The notes under the pieces: model-generated
The model's database searches: none
What the model saw: the letters and a program-made list of their open reading frames with translations, nothing else
Told to the model about the DNA's origin: nothing
Position numbers and translations under genes: made by a program
NCBI RefSeq assembly: GCF_034933565.1
Contig: NZ_JAYFNG010000008.1
Span: 1-64,000 of the forward strand
DNA length: 64,000 nucleotides
Direction of reading: 5' to 3'
Source: Raineyella sp034933565
Lineage (GTDB): Bacteria; Actinomycetota; Actinomycetes; Propionibacteriales; Propionibacteriaceae
Part shown: piece by piece, positions 40,700-48,963 of the stretch
Numbering within the stretch: position 1 is the stretch's first letter
Layout: each line of letters starts with the position of its first letter

Positions 40700-42625
40700 G
40701 TGAGCCCACTGGTGAGCGCCGTCGTGCCGTTCAACGGGGTCGAGGAGTACATCGGGCCGTGCCTGGACTCGATCCGTCGCCAGACCCTCACCGACTTCGA
40801 GGTGGTCCTGGTCGACGACGGCTCCACCGATGCCTCGGCCACGATCGCCGCCGAGGTGTGTGCCGCCGACCCGCGGTTCCGGATGGTCCGCCAGGAGCGC
40901 ACCGGCCCCGGCCCGGCCCGCAACCTGGGCATCCGCGGGACGGGCGGGCGCTATCTGATGTTCGTCGACAGCGACGACCTGCTCGCCCCGCGGGCCTTCG
41001 AGCAACTCGCCACCAGCCTGGAGGAGTCCGGCTCCGACCTGGCCGGCGGCCACGTCTGGCGGCTCAGCCTGCAGCGCGGCCTGGAGACCTCCTGGGCCCA
41101 CCGCGAGCCGTTCGCCGAACGCCTGGTGCGGACCGGCATCCGCGAGGTGCCGCTGCTGATGCGCGACCGGATGGTGTGGAACAAGATGTGGCGACGCAGC
41201 TTCTGGGACGACCACGGCCTGGTGTTCCCGGCGATGCTGTTCGAGGACTACCCGGTCGCGCTGCGCTCCCACCTCGAGGCCCGCGCCGTCGATCTGCTGC
41301 CGGACCCGGTCTACGTCTGGCGGGAACGCCCGTCCGGCGACTCGATCTCCCAGCAGGGCGACCGGGTGCACAACGTCCACGACCGGGTGGCCGCCGCCGT
41401 GGCGGTGCTCGATCTGGTCGACGACCACGGTGACGACGAGCTGCGCGAACTGGTCCACAGCCACTTCGTCGACGTCGACGTCCGCGAGGTGCTGACCTCA
41501 TGGCAGGCCGCCGCACCCGCCGACCGACCCGCCGTCCGCACCCTCGCCGGCGAACTCGTCCACCGGATCGACCCCGGGCTGGTCGCCCTCGCCGCCCCCG
41601 ACCTCCGCGGTGCGTACGAGGCCCTGCGCGCCGGTGACGACGACCGGGCGCTGGCCATCGCCCGCTATCGCAGCGGCGACCGGACCCCGGCGACGGTGGC
41701 CGCCGCGGGCCGCACCCCCCGGCCGCTGCCCGCCCGCGCGGTCCGCCGAGGCCTCACCGTCGCCCGCCGCGCCGTCCCGTCCCGGCCGCTGCCGGCCCGG
41801 CTCGCCGACCTCACCGTGCTGCCGCACGCCTTCCACTACCGGCTCACCGTGGCGCTGCCGAAGCCGGCGGCACTGGTCGCCACCGCCCGGGTGAGCATCG
41901 GCACCGTACGTCCCCACGTCCGGGTCTCGCAGCTGCCGGGCGGGGTCCAGCTCGACGTCACCGTCGACACCGCCGAGCTGGCCCGGCTCACCGACACCAC
42001 GCCGCTGTGGGTCGCCGTGCAGGCCGGCCCGCTGACCTGGCAGGGCGGCGTCCCGGTCACGGCGGAGCACCTGCACGGCGTACGCCGCGCCGGCTACTGG
42101 CTGCAGGCCGTCGCCCGGGACGGGCGGCTGGCGTTCACCCGGCGGCGCCGGGTGCCGGTGATCGACCGGCTCGACCTCAGCGACGGCGTGGTCCGGGCGC
42201 ACACCGACCTGGCCACCGGGACGGTCATCGTCGAACGTCCCTGGCCGACCCCGCCGCTCGAGGCCCCGATCGACGACCACGTCGCCCTGCTCCCGGTGCC
42301 GGCCGTGCTCGCCGACGACCCGGCCGACGACCCGGTCGGGCGGACCGCCACCCGGCGGGTGCTGGTCCGCCGCGAGGGGGCGGAGGCGGCCGAACCGGTG
42401 GTGCTGTCCGGCCCCGGGATCGCCACGGTGCTCGGTGACCGGCGGCTGCGGTGGCAGCGCGACGCCGACGGCCTCACCGTGCTCACCCATGGCCCGGCGC
42501 TCACCCAAGGAGCGGCCACCGACGGCGTGCCCGGTCCCGGTTCCGGTCCGCTCGGCCCCGGCCCGGCGACCGACGGTGCGCCCGGCCCTGGCTCGCTCAC
42601 CCAGGGGGCGCGGTCGGCGGGCTGA
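40700..42625 (+). CDS. Large GT2 glycosyltransferase with C-terminal beta-rich extension
   Basis: A 641-residue protein. The N-terminal GT-A domain has SAVVPFNGVEEYIGPCL, LVDDGSTDASA, GPGPARNLGI and the metal site MFVDSDDL (about residue 93), then RDRMVWNKMWRRSFW and FEDYPVALRSHLEAR, as in the GT2 modules of teichoic-acid polymerases. The C-terminal half (about 380-600) is beta-rich with no recognised family. The end is a Gly/Pro repeat (TDGVPGPGSGPLGPGP). GTG 40700 has GAGGAGG 5 bases upstream. It is a paralogue of the 44419 gene; the two flank pseH-pseI, which suggests both build the same nonulosonic acid-containing polymer. Confidence 0.82.
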   Translation: MSPLVSAVVPFNGVEEYIGPCLDSIRRQTLTDFEVVLVDDGSTDASATIAAEVCAADPRFRMVRQERTGPGPARNLGIRGTGGRYLMFVDSDDLLAPRAFEQLATSLEESGSDLAGGHVWRLSLQRGLETSWAHREPFAERLVRTGIREVPLLMRDRMVWNKMWRRSFWDDHGLVFPAMLFEDYPVALRSHLEARAVDLLPDPVYVWRERPSGDSISQQGDRVHNVHDRVAAAVAVLDLVDDHGDDELRELVHSHFVDVDVREVLTSWQAAAPADRPAVRTLAGELVHRIDPGLVALAAPDLRGAYEALRAGDDDRALAIARYRSGDRTPATVAAAGRTPRPLPARAVRRGLTVARRAVPSRPLPARLADLTVLPHAFHYRLTVALPKPAALVATARVSIGTVRPHVRVSQLPGGVQLDVTVDTAELARLTDTTPLWVAVQAGPLTWQGGVPVTAEHLHGVRRAGYWLQAVARDGRLAFTRRRRVPVIDRLDLSDGVVRAHTDLATGTVIVERPWPTPPLEAPIDDHVALLPVPAVLADDPADDPVGRTATRRVLVRREGAEAAEPVVLSGPGIATVLGDRRLRWQRDADGLTVLTHGPALTQGAATDGVPGPGSGPLGPGPATDGAPGPGSLTQGARSAG

Positions 42626-42708
42626 GCCGCCGTCACACCCGTACGTCACACCGCCGCGCTACGGTAGGGCGGCGAGCCCGACGGGCCCGCGCACGCCAGG
42701 AGGTCAAC

Positions 42709-43359
42709 ATGCTGCGTCCCGCCACCGATGAGGACCGGGAACGTGTCCGGGTCTGGCGCAACCATCCCGACGTCCGCGCCGTCTCGCTGACCCAGCACGA
42801 GATCGGCCCCGCCGAGCACGCCGCCTGGTGGACGCGGGTGCAGGCCGACCCGACCCGCGCGGTGCTGATCTACGAGCGCGGCGGGATCCCCGCCGGGGTG
42901 GTGTCGCTGTGGGACCTCGACTGGGCCGCCGGCTCGGTCTGGTGGGGCTACTACCTCGACAACGCCGGCCTCACCGCCCGCGGCGAACTGCTGCCGGCCT
43001 GGATCCAGATCCAGCGCGACGCGGTGAAGTACATCGACGCGCTCCGCGACCAGGGGCGGGCGATCACCGTGATGGAGGCCGAGGTGCTCGACGCCAACGA
43101 GGGCGTGCGGTCGTTCAACCGACGCCAGGGCTTCCTCGACGTGGAGACGTACGAACGCGACATCGACGGCACCCCCACCCTGGTCCACCACGTCCGCCGG
43201 ACCCGCCCAGTGACAACGCCGGCCCCGACCACGCCCGGACCGACGGCACCCGACCCGACCACACCCCGATCGACCGCACCCGGCCTGACCGGACAGCCGG
43301 GGCCGGGCCCTGCGCCGGCCGCCCGGACCGCACCGACAGCACCCTGCCAGGAGAAGTGA
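42709..43359 (+). CDS. pseH: PseH-type GNAT N-acetyltransferase
   Basis: PseH acetylates the 4-amino group of UDP-4-amino-4,6-dideoxy-beta-L-AltNAc, the third step of pseudaminic acid synthesis. Residues 1-160 are a GNAT fold starting MLRPATDEDRERVRVWRNHPDV; the W-R-N-H-P element is typical of PseH-like proteins. EVLDANEGVRSFNRRQGF is the acetyl-CoA-binding end. The last about 50 residues are a Thr/Pro repeat tail. ATG 42709 has CCAGGAGG upstream. pseI begins 2 bp after the stop. Another acyl donor (for example the nearby ACP) cannot be excluded. Confidence 0.82.
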   Translation: MLRPATDEDRERVRVWRNHPDVRAVSLTQHEIGPAEHAAWWTRVQADPTRAVLIYERGGIPAGVVSLWDLDWAAGSVWWGYYLDNAGLTARGELLPAWIQIQRDAVKYIDALRDQGRAITVMEAEVLDANEGVRSFNRRQGFLDVETYERDIDGTPTLVHHVRRTRPVTTPAPTTPGPTAPDPTTPRSTAPGLTGQPGPGPAPAARTAPTAPCQEK

Positions 43360-43361
43360 CC

Positions 43362-44414
43362 ATGCCCGACGAGATCCGCATCGGCCAGACCGCGATCGGC
43401 CCGGGCCACGAGCCGTTCATCATCGCCGAGATGTCCGGCAACCACGACGGCTCGCTGGACAAGGCGCTGGCGATCGTCGACATGGCCGCCGAGGCCGGCG
43501 CGCACGCGATCAAGCTGCAGACCTACACCGCCGACACCATCACCCTCGACGTCGACAGCCCGGACTTCCGGCTGAAGGACGACCACGAGCTGTGGGGCGG
43601 CCGGCGATTGTACGACCTGTACGAGGAGGCGCACACCCCCTGGGAGTGGCACCAGCCGATCTTCGACCGGGCCGCCGAGCGCGGTCTGCTGGCCTTCTCC
43701 AGCCCCTTCGACCCCACGGCGGTGGACTTCCTCGAGTCGCTGGACGTGCCGGCGTACAAGATCGCCTCCTCCGAGATCGTCGACCTGCCGCTGGTGCGGC
43801 GGGCGGCCGGCTGCGGCAAGCCGATCATCATCTCCACCGGGATGGCCTCCCTCGGCGAGATCAACGCCGCGGTCGAGGCGGCCCGCTCCACCGGCAACGA
43901 GCAGATCGTCGTGCTCTCCTGCACCACCTCCTACCCGGCCGACCCGCGCGACTCGAACCTGCGGGGCATCCCGGTGATGCGCGACGCGTTCGGCACGATG
44001 ATCGGCCTGTCCGACCACACCCTCGGCATCGGGGCTGCGGTCGCCGCCGTCGCGCTCGGCGCGGTGCTGGTGGAGAAGCACGTCACCACCGACCGGTCCT
44101 CGGGCGGGGTCGATGCGGCGTTCTCGCTGGAGGGCCCGGAGCTGGCGGCGCTGGTCCGCGAGACCCGGACGGCCTGGCAGGCGATGGGGGAGCCGGTGAT
44201 CGGCGCCCGCGACGCCGAGGCCGAGGGGCTGCGCTTCCGCCGCTCGCTCTATGTCACCCGCGACGTGACGGCCGGCGAGCCGGTCGGTCCGGACAACGTC
44301 CGCTCCGTACGCCCCGCGCTCGGCCTGGCCCCCGACCTGTACTCCGTGGTCGAGGGACGTCCGTTCCGCCGCGACGTCGCGCGGGGCACCGCGCTGTCCT
44401 GGGACCTGGTCTGA
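43362..44414 (+). CDS. pseI: Pseudaminic acid synthase, NeuB family
   Basis: A 350-residue NeuB-type synthase condenses phosphoenolpyruvate with the free 2,4-diacetamido sugar to give the nine-carbon acid. Markers are FIIAEMSGNHDGSLDKAL, AIKLQTYTADTITLD, AYKIASSEIVDLPLVR, IISTGMAS, the SCTTSYPADP segment, GLSDHT and VEKHVTTDRSSGGVDAAFS. The C-terminal SAF antifreeze-like domain starts near residue 290 (RRSLYVTRDVTAGE). The SCTTSYP form is typical of PseI and not of sialic acid synthase. GGAGAAGTGACC lies before ATG 43362. Confidence 0.93.
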   Translation: MPDEIRIGQTAIGPGHEPFIIAEMSGNHDGSLDKALAIVDMAAEAGAHAIKLQTYTADTITLDVDSPDFRLKDDHELWGGRRLYDLYEEAHTPWEWHQPIFDRAAERGLLAFSSPFDPTAVDFLESLDVPAYKIASSEIVDLPLVRRAAGCGKPIIISTGMASLGEINAAVEAARSTGNEQIVVLSCTTSYPADPRDSNLRGIPVMRDAFGTMIGLSDHTLGIGAAVAAVALGAVLVEKHVTTDRSSGGVDAAFSLEGPELAALVRETRTAWQAMGEPVIGARDAEAEGLRFRRSLYVTRDVTAGEPVGPDNVRSVRPALGLAPDLYSVVEGRPFRRDVARGTALSWDLV

Positions 44415-44418
44415 GCCG

Positions 44419-46398
44419 ATGAGCGGGGGGCCGCTGCTCAGCGTCGTCGTGCCGTTCTACAACGTGCAGGACTACATCGGTGCCTGTCTGGAGTCGCTGC
44501 GGGTGCAGACCCTCACCGACCTCGAGGTGATCCTGGTCGACGACGGCTCCCGGGACGGCTCGCTGGCCGTGGCCGAGGCGTACGTGGCGCGCGACCCGCG
44601 CTTCCGGCTCGTCCGCCAGGACAACGCCGGTCTCGGCCCGGCCCGCAACACCGGCACCGGCTGGGCGAGCGGGCGCTACCTGACCTTCGTCGACAGCGAC
44701 GACCTCGTCGCGCCGCGGGCCTACTCACGGCTGGTCGGTTCACTGGAGGCGACCGGCTCGGACTTCGCCGCGGGCAACGCCTACCGGTTCAGCACGGCCC
44801 GGGGGGCGTACCAGTCCTGGACCCACGAGATCCCGTTCGCCAGCACCCGACCTGCCACCACGATCGACGCGTTCCCGGAGCTGATCCGCGACCGGATGGT
44901 GTGGAACAAGGTCTACCGGCGCAGCTTCTGGGACGCCGCGGGGTTCACCTTCCCGACGATCCGCTACGAGGACTATCCGGTCACCCTGCCCGGCTACCTG
45001 CGGGCCCGGTCGGTGGATGTGCTCGCCGACCACGTCTACTACTGGCGCGACCGCGAGTCGGGTGACTCCATCACCCAGCAGACCTTCCGGCTCGACAACG
45101 TCCGTGACCGGGTCGCCTCGGCCCTGCTGGTACTCGACGGACTCGATGCCGCCGAGGGGCATGCCGAGGTGCGGACCCGGGTCCACGCCTACCTCATCGA
45201 CGTCGACCTGGTGGCGCTCGCCGAGGCCCTGCTCGCGGCCCCCGTCGACGACCGGGCCGCCCTGACCGAGCTCGCCACCGGCCTGGCCGACCGACTCGAC
45301 CCCGACGCGGACCGGCTCGCGACTCCGCTCGCGGCCCAGCTGCACCGGTCGTTGCGGGCGGGTGACCTGGCGATGGTCCGGGCCCTGGCCCACCGGCGCG
45401 GCGGCGCCGGGGCTCGTACGCTCCTCACCGACGTGGCGGCGATGCTGCCCCGCGGGCTGACCCGGCTGCCCGCCCTCGCCCGGGCCGTCGCCCCGCGCAA
45501 CCGGCCGGCGCACCCGCTGCGCCGCCGACTGCGGTCCACCCTGACGGGCGCCACATGGCAGGGGGACACCCTCCACCTGACGGTCGACTCCCGGCTGCGG
45601 GGACGCTGGGCCGCCCGCGTCACCCCGCGAGCCACCCTGCGGACCGGGTCCGGCAGCCTCGATGTGCCCGCGCAGGTGAGCCGGCCCGGCGACGGACTGT
45701 GCTGGGCGATCGACGTGCCGCCCGCGGTGCTGGACCGGGTCGGGGAGACGACGGCCGGGGCGACCACCGCGGCCATCGATCCGCCCGAGAGCCGCGCGGT
45801 GCTGACGCTGCGACTGCGGGCAGGGATCGTCCGGTGGGCCGGTGACGTCCGCTTCGGGGCCGCGGCGCTACCCGCCGCGCGTCGACGCCCCGCCGGCGAC
45901 CTGGTCGGGCTCGGGGGTGACGCTCCCGGCCCGGCGCCGGAGAACAGCGGCCGTGACCTGGCCGTGCTCCGCTGGCCCGGTCAGCCGGGATCCGGTGACC
46001 CGGGGTCCGGTGACCCGGGATCCGGTCACTCGGGATCCGGGTATCCGGTGGTCACGGCGGTCACCGTGCGGGGTGATGAGTTCGTGCTCCGGCTGGCCGA
46101 GGTGGCGCCGGCCGGGACCCGACTGGTCGTCGAGCGGCCCGACCCCACCCCGGACATCACCGTCCGGCCGGACGGCCGGGACGTACGTCTCAGTGCCGGT
46201 GCGCTCGTCGAGGGTGACCCGCCCGACGACCCGGTGACCGGGGTCGCCGAACGGGCGGTGGCGTTGCTCCGCCCGGATCGGCCCGCCGTCCCGGTGCTGC
46301 TCGCCGGTGACGGCGCCCGGGCCGTCGTGGCCGAGCGGTCGGTCGAGCTCGCCGTGGGCCGGACCGGACACCTCGTGGTGCGGCAGCGCCGCCGGTGA
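44419..46398 (+). CDS. Large GT2 glycosyltransferase, paralogue of the 40700 gene
   Basis: A 659-residue protein. The GT-A domain has SVVVPFYNVQDYIGACLESL, LVDDGSRDGSLA, GLGPARNTGTGWASG, TFVDSDDLV and RDRMVWNKVYRRSFW. The middle is alpha-helical, and a beta-rich C-terminal part carries a 5-residue repeat (GSGDP, residues about 524-543) in a linker. The start is 4 bp after pseI, so the two are co-translated. It may form or extend a polymer backbone containing the PseI product; acceptor and donor are not deducible. Confidence 0.82.
   Translation: MSGGPLLSVVVPFYNVQDYIGACLESLRVQTLTDLEVILVDDGSRDGSLAVAEAYVARDPRFRLVRQDNAGLGPARNTGTGWASGRYLTFVDSDDLVAPRAYSRLVGSLEATGSDFAAGNAYRFSTARGAYQSWTHEIPFASTRPATTIDAFPELIRDRMVWNKVYRRSFWDAAGFTFPTIRYEDYPVTLPGYLRARSVDVLADHVYYWRDRESGDSITQQTFRLDNVRDRVASALLVLDGLDAAEGHAEVRTRVHAYLIDVDLVALAEALLAAPVDDRAALTELATGLADRLDPDADRLATPLAAQLHRSLRAGDLAMVRALAHRRGGAGARTLLTDVAAMLPRGLTRLPALARAVAPRNRPAHPLRRRLRSTLTGATWQGDTLHLTVDSRLRGRWAARVTPRATLRTGSGSLDVPAQVSRPGDGLCWAIDVPPAVLDRVGETTAGATTAAIDPPESRAVLTLRLRAGIVRWAGDVRFGAAALPAARRRPAGDLVGLGGDAPGPAPENSGRDLAVLRWPGQPGSGDPGSGDPGSGHSGSGYPVVTAVTVRGDEFVLRLAEVAPAGTRLVVERPDPTPDITVRPDGRDVRLSAGALVEGDPPDDPVTGVAERAVALLRPDRPAVPVLLAGDGARAVVAERSVELAVGRTGHLVVRQRRR
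45988..46047 (+). repeat. 15-bp tandem repeat in GT2 linker
   Basis: Four units of GGATCCGGTGACCCG type encode GSGDP-like pentapeptides. The frame is preserved for any copy number. Confidence 0.8.
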
Positions 46399-46417
46399 CG
46401 CGGGCCGTACGCGCGGG

Positions 46418-47545
46418 TCAGGCCGCCAGGATCCCCCGGAGCGTCTCGATCACCCGGTCCTGTTCCGCGAACGTCAGCCGGGCGAACATCGGCAGCGAGA
46501 TCTCCTCGCGGTAGAACTGCTCGGCGTTCGGGCACATGCCCTGCCGGTAGCCGAGGTCCTCGAAGACCGGGTGCCAGTAGACCGGGATGTAGTTCACCTG
46601 CACCCCGATGCCGGCCTCGCGCAGCCGGTCGAAGACCTCGCGGCGCCGCCCGCCCAGGATCCGCACCGGGTAGAGGTGCCAGGTCGGGTCGACGTCGGCG
46701 CGGACGGTCGGCAGCCGCAGTCCGTCGACGTCGGCCAGCAGCTCCTGGTAGCGGGCGAACAGTGCCGCCCGGCGGGCCTTGAAGTCGTCCAGCTTGCCCA
46801 GCTGGCTCAGCCCCAGTGCGGCATGGACATCGGAGAGCCGGTAGTTCAGGCCGATCGCCGGCACTTCGTACCACCAGGCGCCCTCGTCGGGGTGCCGGTA
46901 GGTCGAGCGGTCCCGGGAGACGCCGATCCTGTGGAACTCGTCGGCCGCCAGCGCCAACGTGTCGTCGTCGGTCAGCACCGCGCCGCCCTCGGCGGTGGTC
47001 AGGTTCTTGGTCGGGAAGAAGGAGAACGTGGTCAGATCGGCCAGCGACCCGACCGGACGGCCCCGGTAGGTCGACCCGACCGAATGCGCCCCGTCCTCGA
47101 CGGTGAGCGCCCCGACCTCGTGCGCGATCGCGTTCAGCCGGTCCATGTCGGCGGGCTGTCCGGCGTAGTCGACCGCGGCGACGATCCGCGTCCGCTCCGA
47201 GACGGCCGCGGCGACCGCGACCGGGTCGAGGTTGCCGGTGTCCTCCTCGATGTCGGCGAACACCACGCTCGCCCCGCAGTGCATCGCGCCCGAGGCGGTC
47301 GCGACGTACGTCATCGGGGTGGTGATCACCTCGTCGCCCGGGCCGATCCCGGCGGCGGCGTACGCCATGTGCAGCGCGGCGGTGCCGGAGGTGGCGCTGA
47401 CCGCGTGCCGGGCCCCACCGCGCTCGGCGAGGGCATGCTCGAAGTCACGCACCCAGGGGCCGGTGGTGAGCCAGTCGGAGGTGAGCACCTCGGCGACCTC
47501 GGCGATGTCGTTCTCGTCGATCCACTGCCGACCGTACGGGAGCAC
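46418..47545 (-). CDS. pseC: UDP-4-amino-4,6-dideoxy-N-acetyl-beta-L-altrosamine transaminase
   Basis: PseC is the PLP-dependent second step of the pseudaminic acid pathway; it belongs to the DegT/DnrJ/EryC1/StrS family. The 375-residue protein has ATSGTAALHMAYAAAGIGPGD for phosphate binding, VEDGAHSVGSTYRG with D151 contacting the pyridine nitrogen, and the internal aldimine lysine K180 in FFPTKNLTTAEGG. It starts 3 bp after the pseB stop, so pseB-pseC are one unit. The 3' end faces the GT2 gene with a 19-bp gap. Confidence 0.93.
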   Translation of the reverse strand: MLPYGRQWIDENDIAEVAEVLTSDWLTTGPWVRDFEHALAERGGARHAVSATSGTAALHMAYAAAGIGPGDEVITTPMTYVATASGAMHCGASVVFADIEEDTGNLDPVAVAAAVSERTRIVAAVDYAGQPADMDRLNAIAHEVGALTVEDGAHSVGSTYRGRPVGSLADLTTFSFFPTKNLTTAEGGAVLTDDDTLALAADEFHRIGVSRDRSTYRHPDEGAWWYEVPAIGLNYRLSDVHAALGLSQLGKLDDFKARRAALFARYQELLADVDGLRLPTVRADVDPTWHLYPVRILGGRRREVFDRLREAGIGVQVNYIPVYWHPVFEDLGYRQGMCPNAEQFYREEISLPMFARLTFAEQDRVIETLRGILAA

Positions 47546-47548
47546 CGC

Positions 47549-48532
47549 TCAGTCCTCGGGGAGCATCGCGCGGATCTCCTCCACGCTGTACCACAGGTCG
47601 TTGGTGCCCGAGTCGAGCCGGAAGCCCTCCGGCACCGGGACGGCGCCGGACGGCGGGCGGTAGCCCCAGCTGGCGAGGTCGGGCTGCATCACGTAGCGCT
47701 CGTCGCCCAGCCGCAGCACCCGGCGGCCCTCGTCGAGCGAGATCATCTCCTCGTGCAGCTTCTCGCCCGGGCGCAGCCCGACGTGCTCGAGGGTGGCGCC
47801 CGGCACTAGGGCCTCGGCCAGGTCGGTGAGCTTCATCGAGGGGATCCGCGGCACGTAGAGCTCGCCGCCGCTCATCAGCTCGAAGCTGTTCAGCACGAAG
47901 TCGACCGCCTGCGGCAGGGTGATCCAGAACCGGGTCATCCGCTCGTCGGTGATCGGCAGCGGCTTGCCCTCGGCGCCCAGCTGGCGCCACTTCGGGATCA
48001 CCGAGCCGCGGGAGGCCATCACGTTGCCGTAGCGGACCACCGCGAAACGGGTCGGGTAGGCGGCGGCGTAGTGGTTGCCGTTGATGAAGAGCTTGTCGGC
48101 GGCCAGCTTGGTGGCGCCGTACAGGTTGATCGGCGAGGAGGCCTTGTCGGTGGAGAGCGCGACGACCTTCTTCACGCCGGCGTCGATCGAGGCCTCGATG
48201 ACGTTCTGCGACCCGAACACGTTGGTCTTGACGAACTCGTACGGGTTGTACTCGGCGGTGTCGACCTGCTTGTACGCGGCGGCGTGGACGACATGGTCGA
48301 TGCCGTGCATCGCGCGGTTGAGCCGGGGCAGGTCGCGGATGTCGCCGAGGAACCAGCGCAGCCGACTGTCGTTGTTGAACAGCTGACGGCACTCGTACTG
48401 CTTCAGCTCGTCGCGGGAGTAGACGACGATGCGCTTCGGGTCCACGTCGTCCAGCAGTCTGGTGATGAACGCCTTGCCGAACGAGCCGGTGCCACCGGTG
48501 ATCAGGATGGACGAACCCGAAAGAATGCTCAC
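47549..48532 (-). CDS. pseB: UDP-GlcNAc 4,6-dehydratase (inverting)
   Basis: PseB commits UDP-GlcNAc to pseudaminic acid by dehydration and C5 inversion. The 327-residue short SDR has GGTGSFG at residues 13-19 and the catalytic D129, K130 and Y138 in STDKASSPINLYGATK, with the same spacing as the Campylobacter enzyme. That distinguishes it from long retaining dehydratases. The start is GTG 48532 with CCGGAG upstream; the longer open frame adds an Arg/Ala-rich segment without support. A TAGCCT -10 box at 48627-48632 probably drives pseBC. Confidence 0.93.
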   Translation of the reverse strand: MSILSGSSILITGGTGSFGKAFITRLLDDVDPKRIVVYSRDELKQYECRQLFNNDSRLRWFLGDIRDLPRLNRAMHGIDHVVHAAAYKQVDTAEYNPYEFVKTNVFGSQNVIEASIDAGVKKVVALSTDKASSPINLYGATKLAADKLFINGNHYAAAYPTRFAVVRYGNVMASRGSVIPKWRQLGAEGKPLPITDERMTRFWITLPQAVDFVLNSFELMSGGELYVPRIPSMKLTDLAEALVPGATLEHVGLRPGEKLHEEMISLDEGRRVLRLGDERYVMQPDLASWGYRPPSGAVPVPEGFRLDSGTNDLWYSVEEIRAMLPED

Positions 48533-48626
48533 GAATGCTCCGGAGGTGGTGGAGCGCGCCGTGCGCCCCGGGCTGACCCTGCGTGCCGTACGCAGCCGCA
48601 GCGCACGCAGGTGACTGGCGTCCCTC

Positions 48627-48632
48627 AGGCTA
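48627..48632 (-). promoter_or_regulatory. -10 box TAGCCT, probable pseB promoter
   Basis: TAGCCT on the minus strand would give a leader of roughly 90 bases before GTG 48532. The -35 region is weak. It lies downstream of the small hairpin transcript at 48786-48830. Confidence 0.4.
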
Positions 48633-48785
48633 ACACCCGGCGCACCCGGCGGGCATGTTCGTGGCTCCGCGCGGTCACGCCGGCCGGACCCGCCGGCCGG
48701 ACCCGCCGGCCGTGCTCGGTGGCCTCGCGGGTCGCGGTGTGGCAGACCGTGGTCGCGGGGCAACGAGCCGTGGTCGCGGGGCGAA

Positions 48786-48830
48786 CAAAAAAGCCGGCCC
48801 GCACGCTTGGGGGGTGCGCACGGGCCGACT
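48786..48830 (-). ncRNA. Candidate short RNA: hairpin with C6 loop and U-tract
   Basis: On the minus strand a 14-bp stem (48816-48829 with 48793-48806, three G-U or mismatched positions) closes a loop ACCCCCCAA and is followed at once by six T. On the plus strand there is no T-run, so the terminator is strand-specific. A promoter lies directly in front of it, and no open frame fits between. The product would be an RNA of about 45-50 nt or a prematurely terminated leader of pseB. The C-rich loop recalls the actinobacterial 6C RNA, but only one hairpin is present, so I do not assign that family. Confidence 0.55.
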
Positions 48831-48835
48831 CCGAT

Positions 48836-48864
48836 AAACTACCCTCCGCTGTGGTGTGGTGCAA
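48836..48864 (-). promoter_or_regulatory. Sigma-A-like promoter TTGCAC-17-TAGTTT
   Basis: TTGCAC (48864-48859) and TAGTTT (48841-48836) on the minus strand are spaced by exactly 17 bp. Initiation is expected near 48830, at the foot of the C6-loop hairpin. Confidence 0.6.
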
Positions 48865-48950
48865 CAGTCCTAGTGGGCGCGTTGTTTCCCGCGGCGCAAG
48901 GTTTCTCCGGCCGCGATGTCTCCCGGTCCGGTGGGCGCCGGCCGGCTGGC

Positions 48951-48956
48951 TAGGGT
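48951..48956 (+). promoter_or_regulatory. -10 box TAGGGT of pseG, leaderless arrangement
   Basis: TAGGGT is followed by 7 bases and ATG 48964. Confidence 0.55.
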
Positions 48957-48963
48957 GACCCCC

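Larger units (their letters stand above)
48533..48963. other. pseB-pseG divergent intergenic region
   Basis: A region of 431 bp without a protein gene. It contains the pseB -10 box, GC-rich direct repeats (CGGACCCGCCGGC near 48685; GTGGTCGCGGGGC near 48750 and 48772), the short RNA with its promoter, and the leaderless pseG promoter. Confidence 0.6.

Noticed and set aside
48786..48830. Assignment to the 6C RNA family
   Set aside because: 6C RNAs have two C-rich hairpin loops; only one is present, so only a generic short RNA is called.
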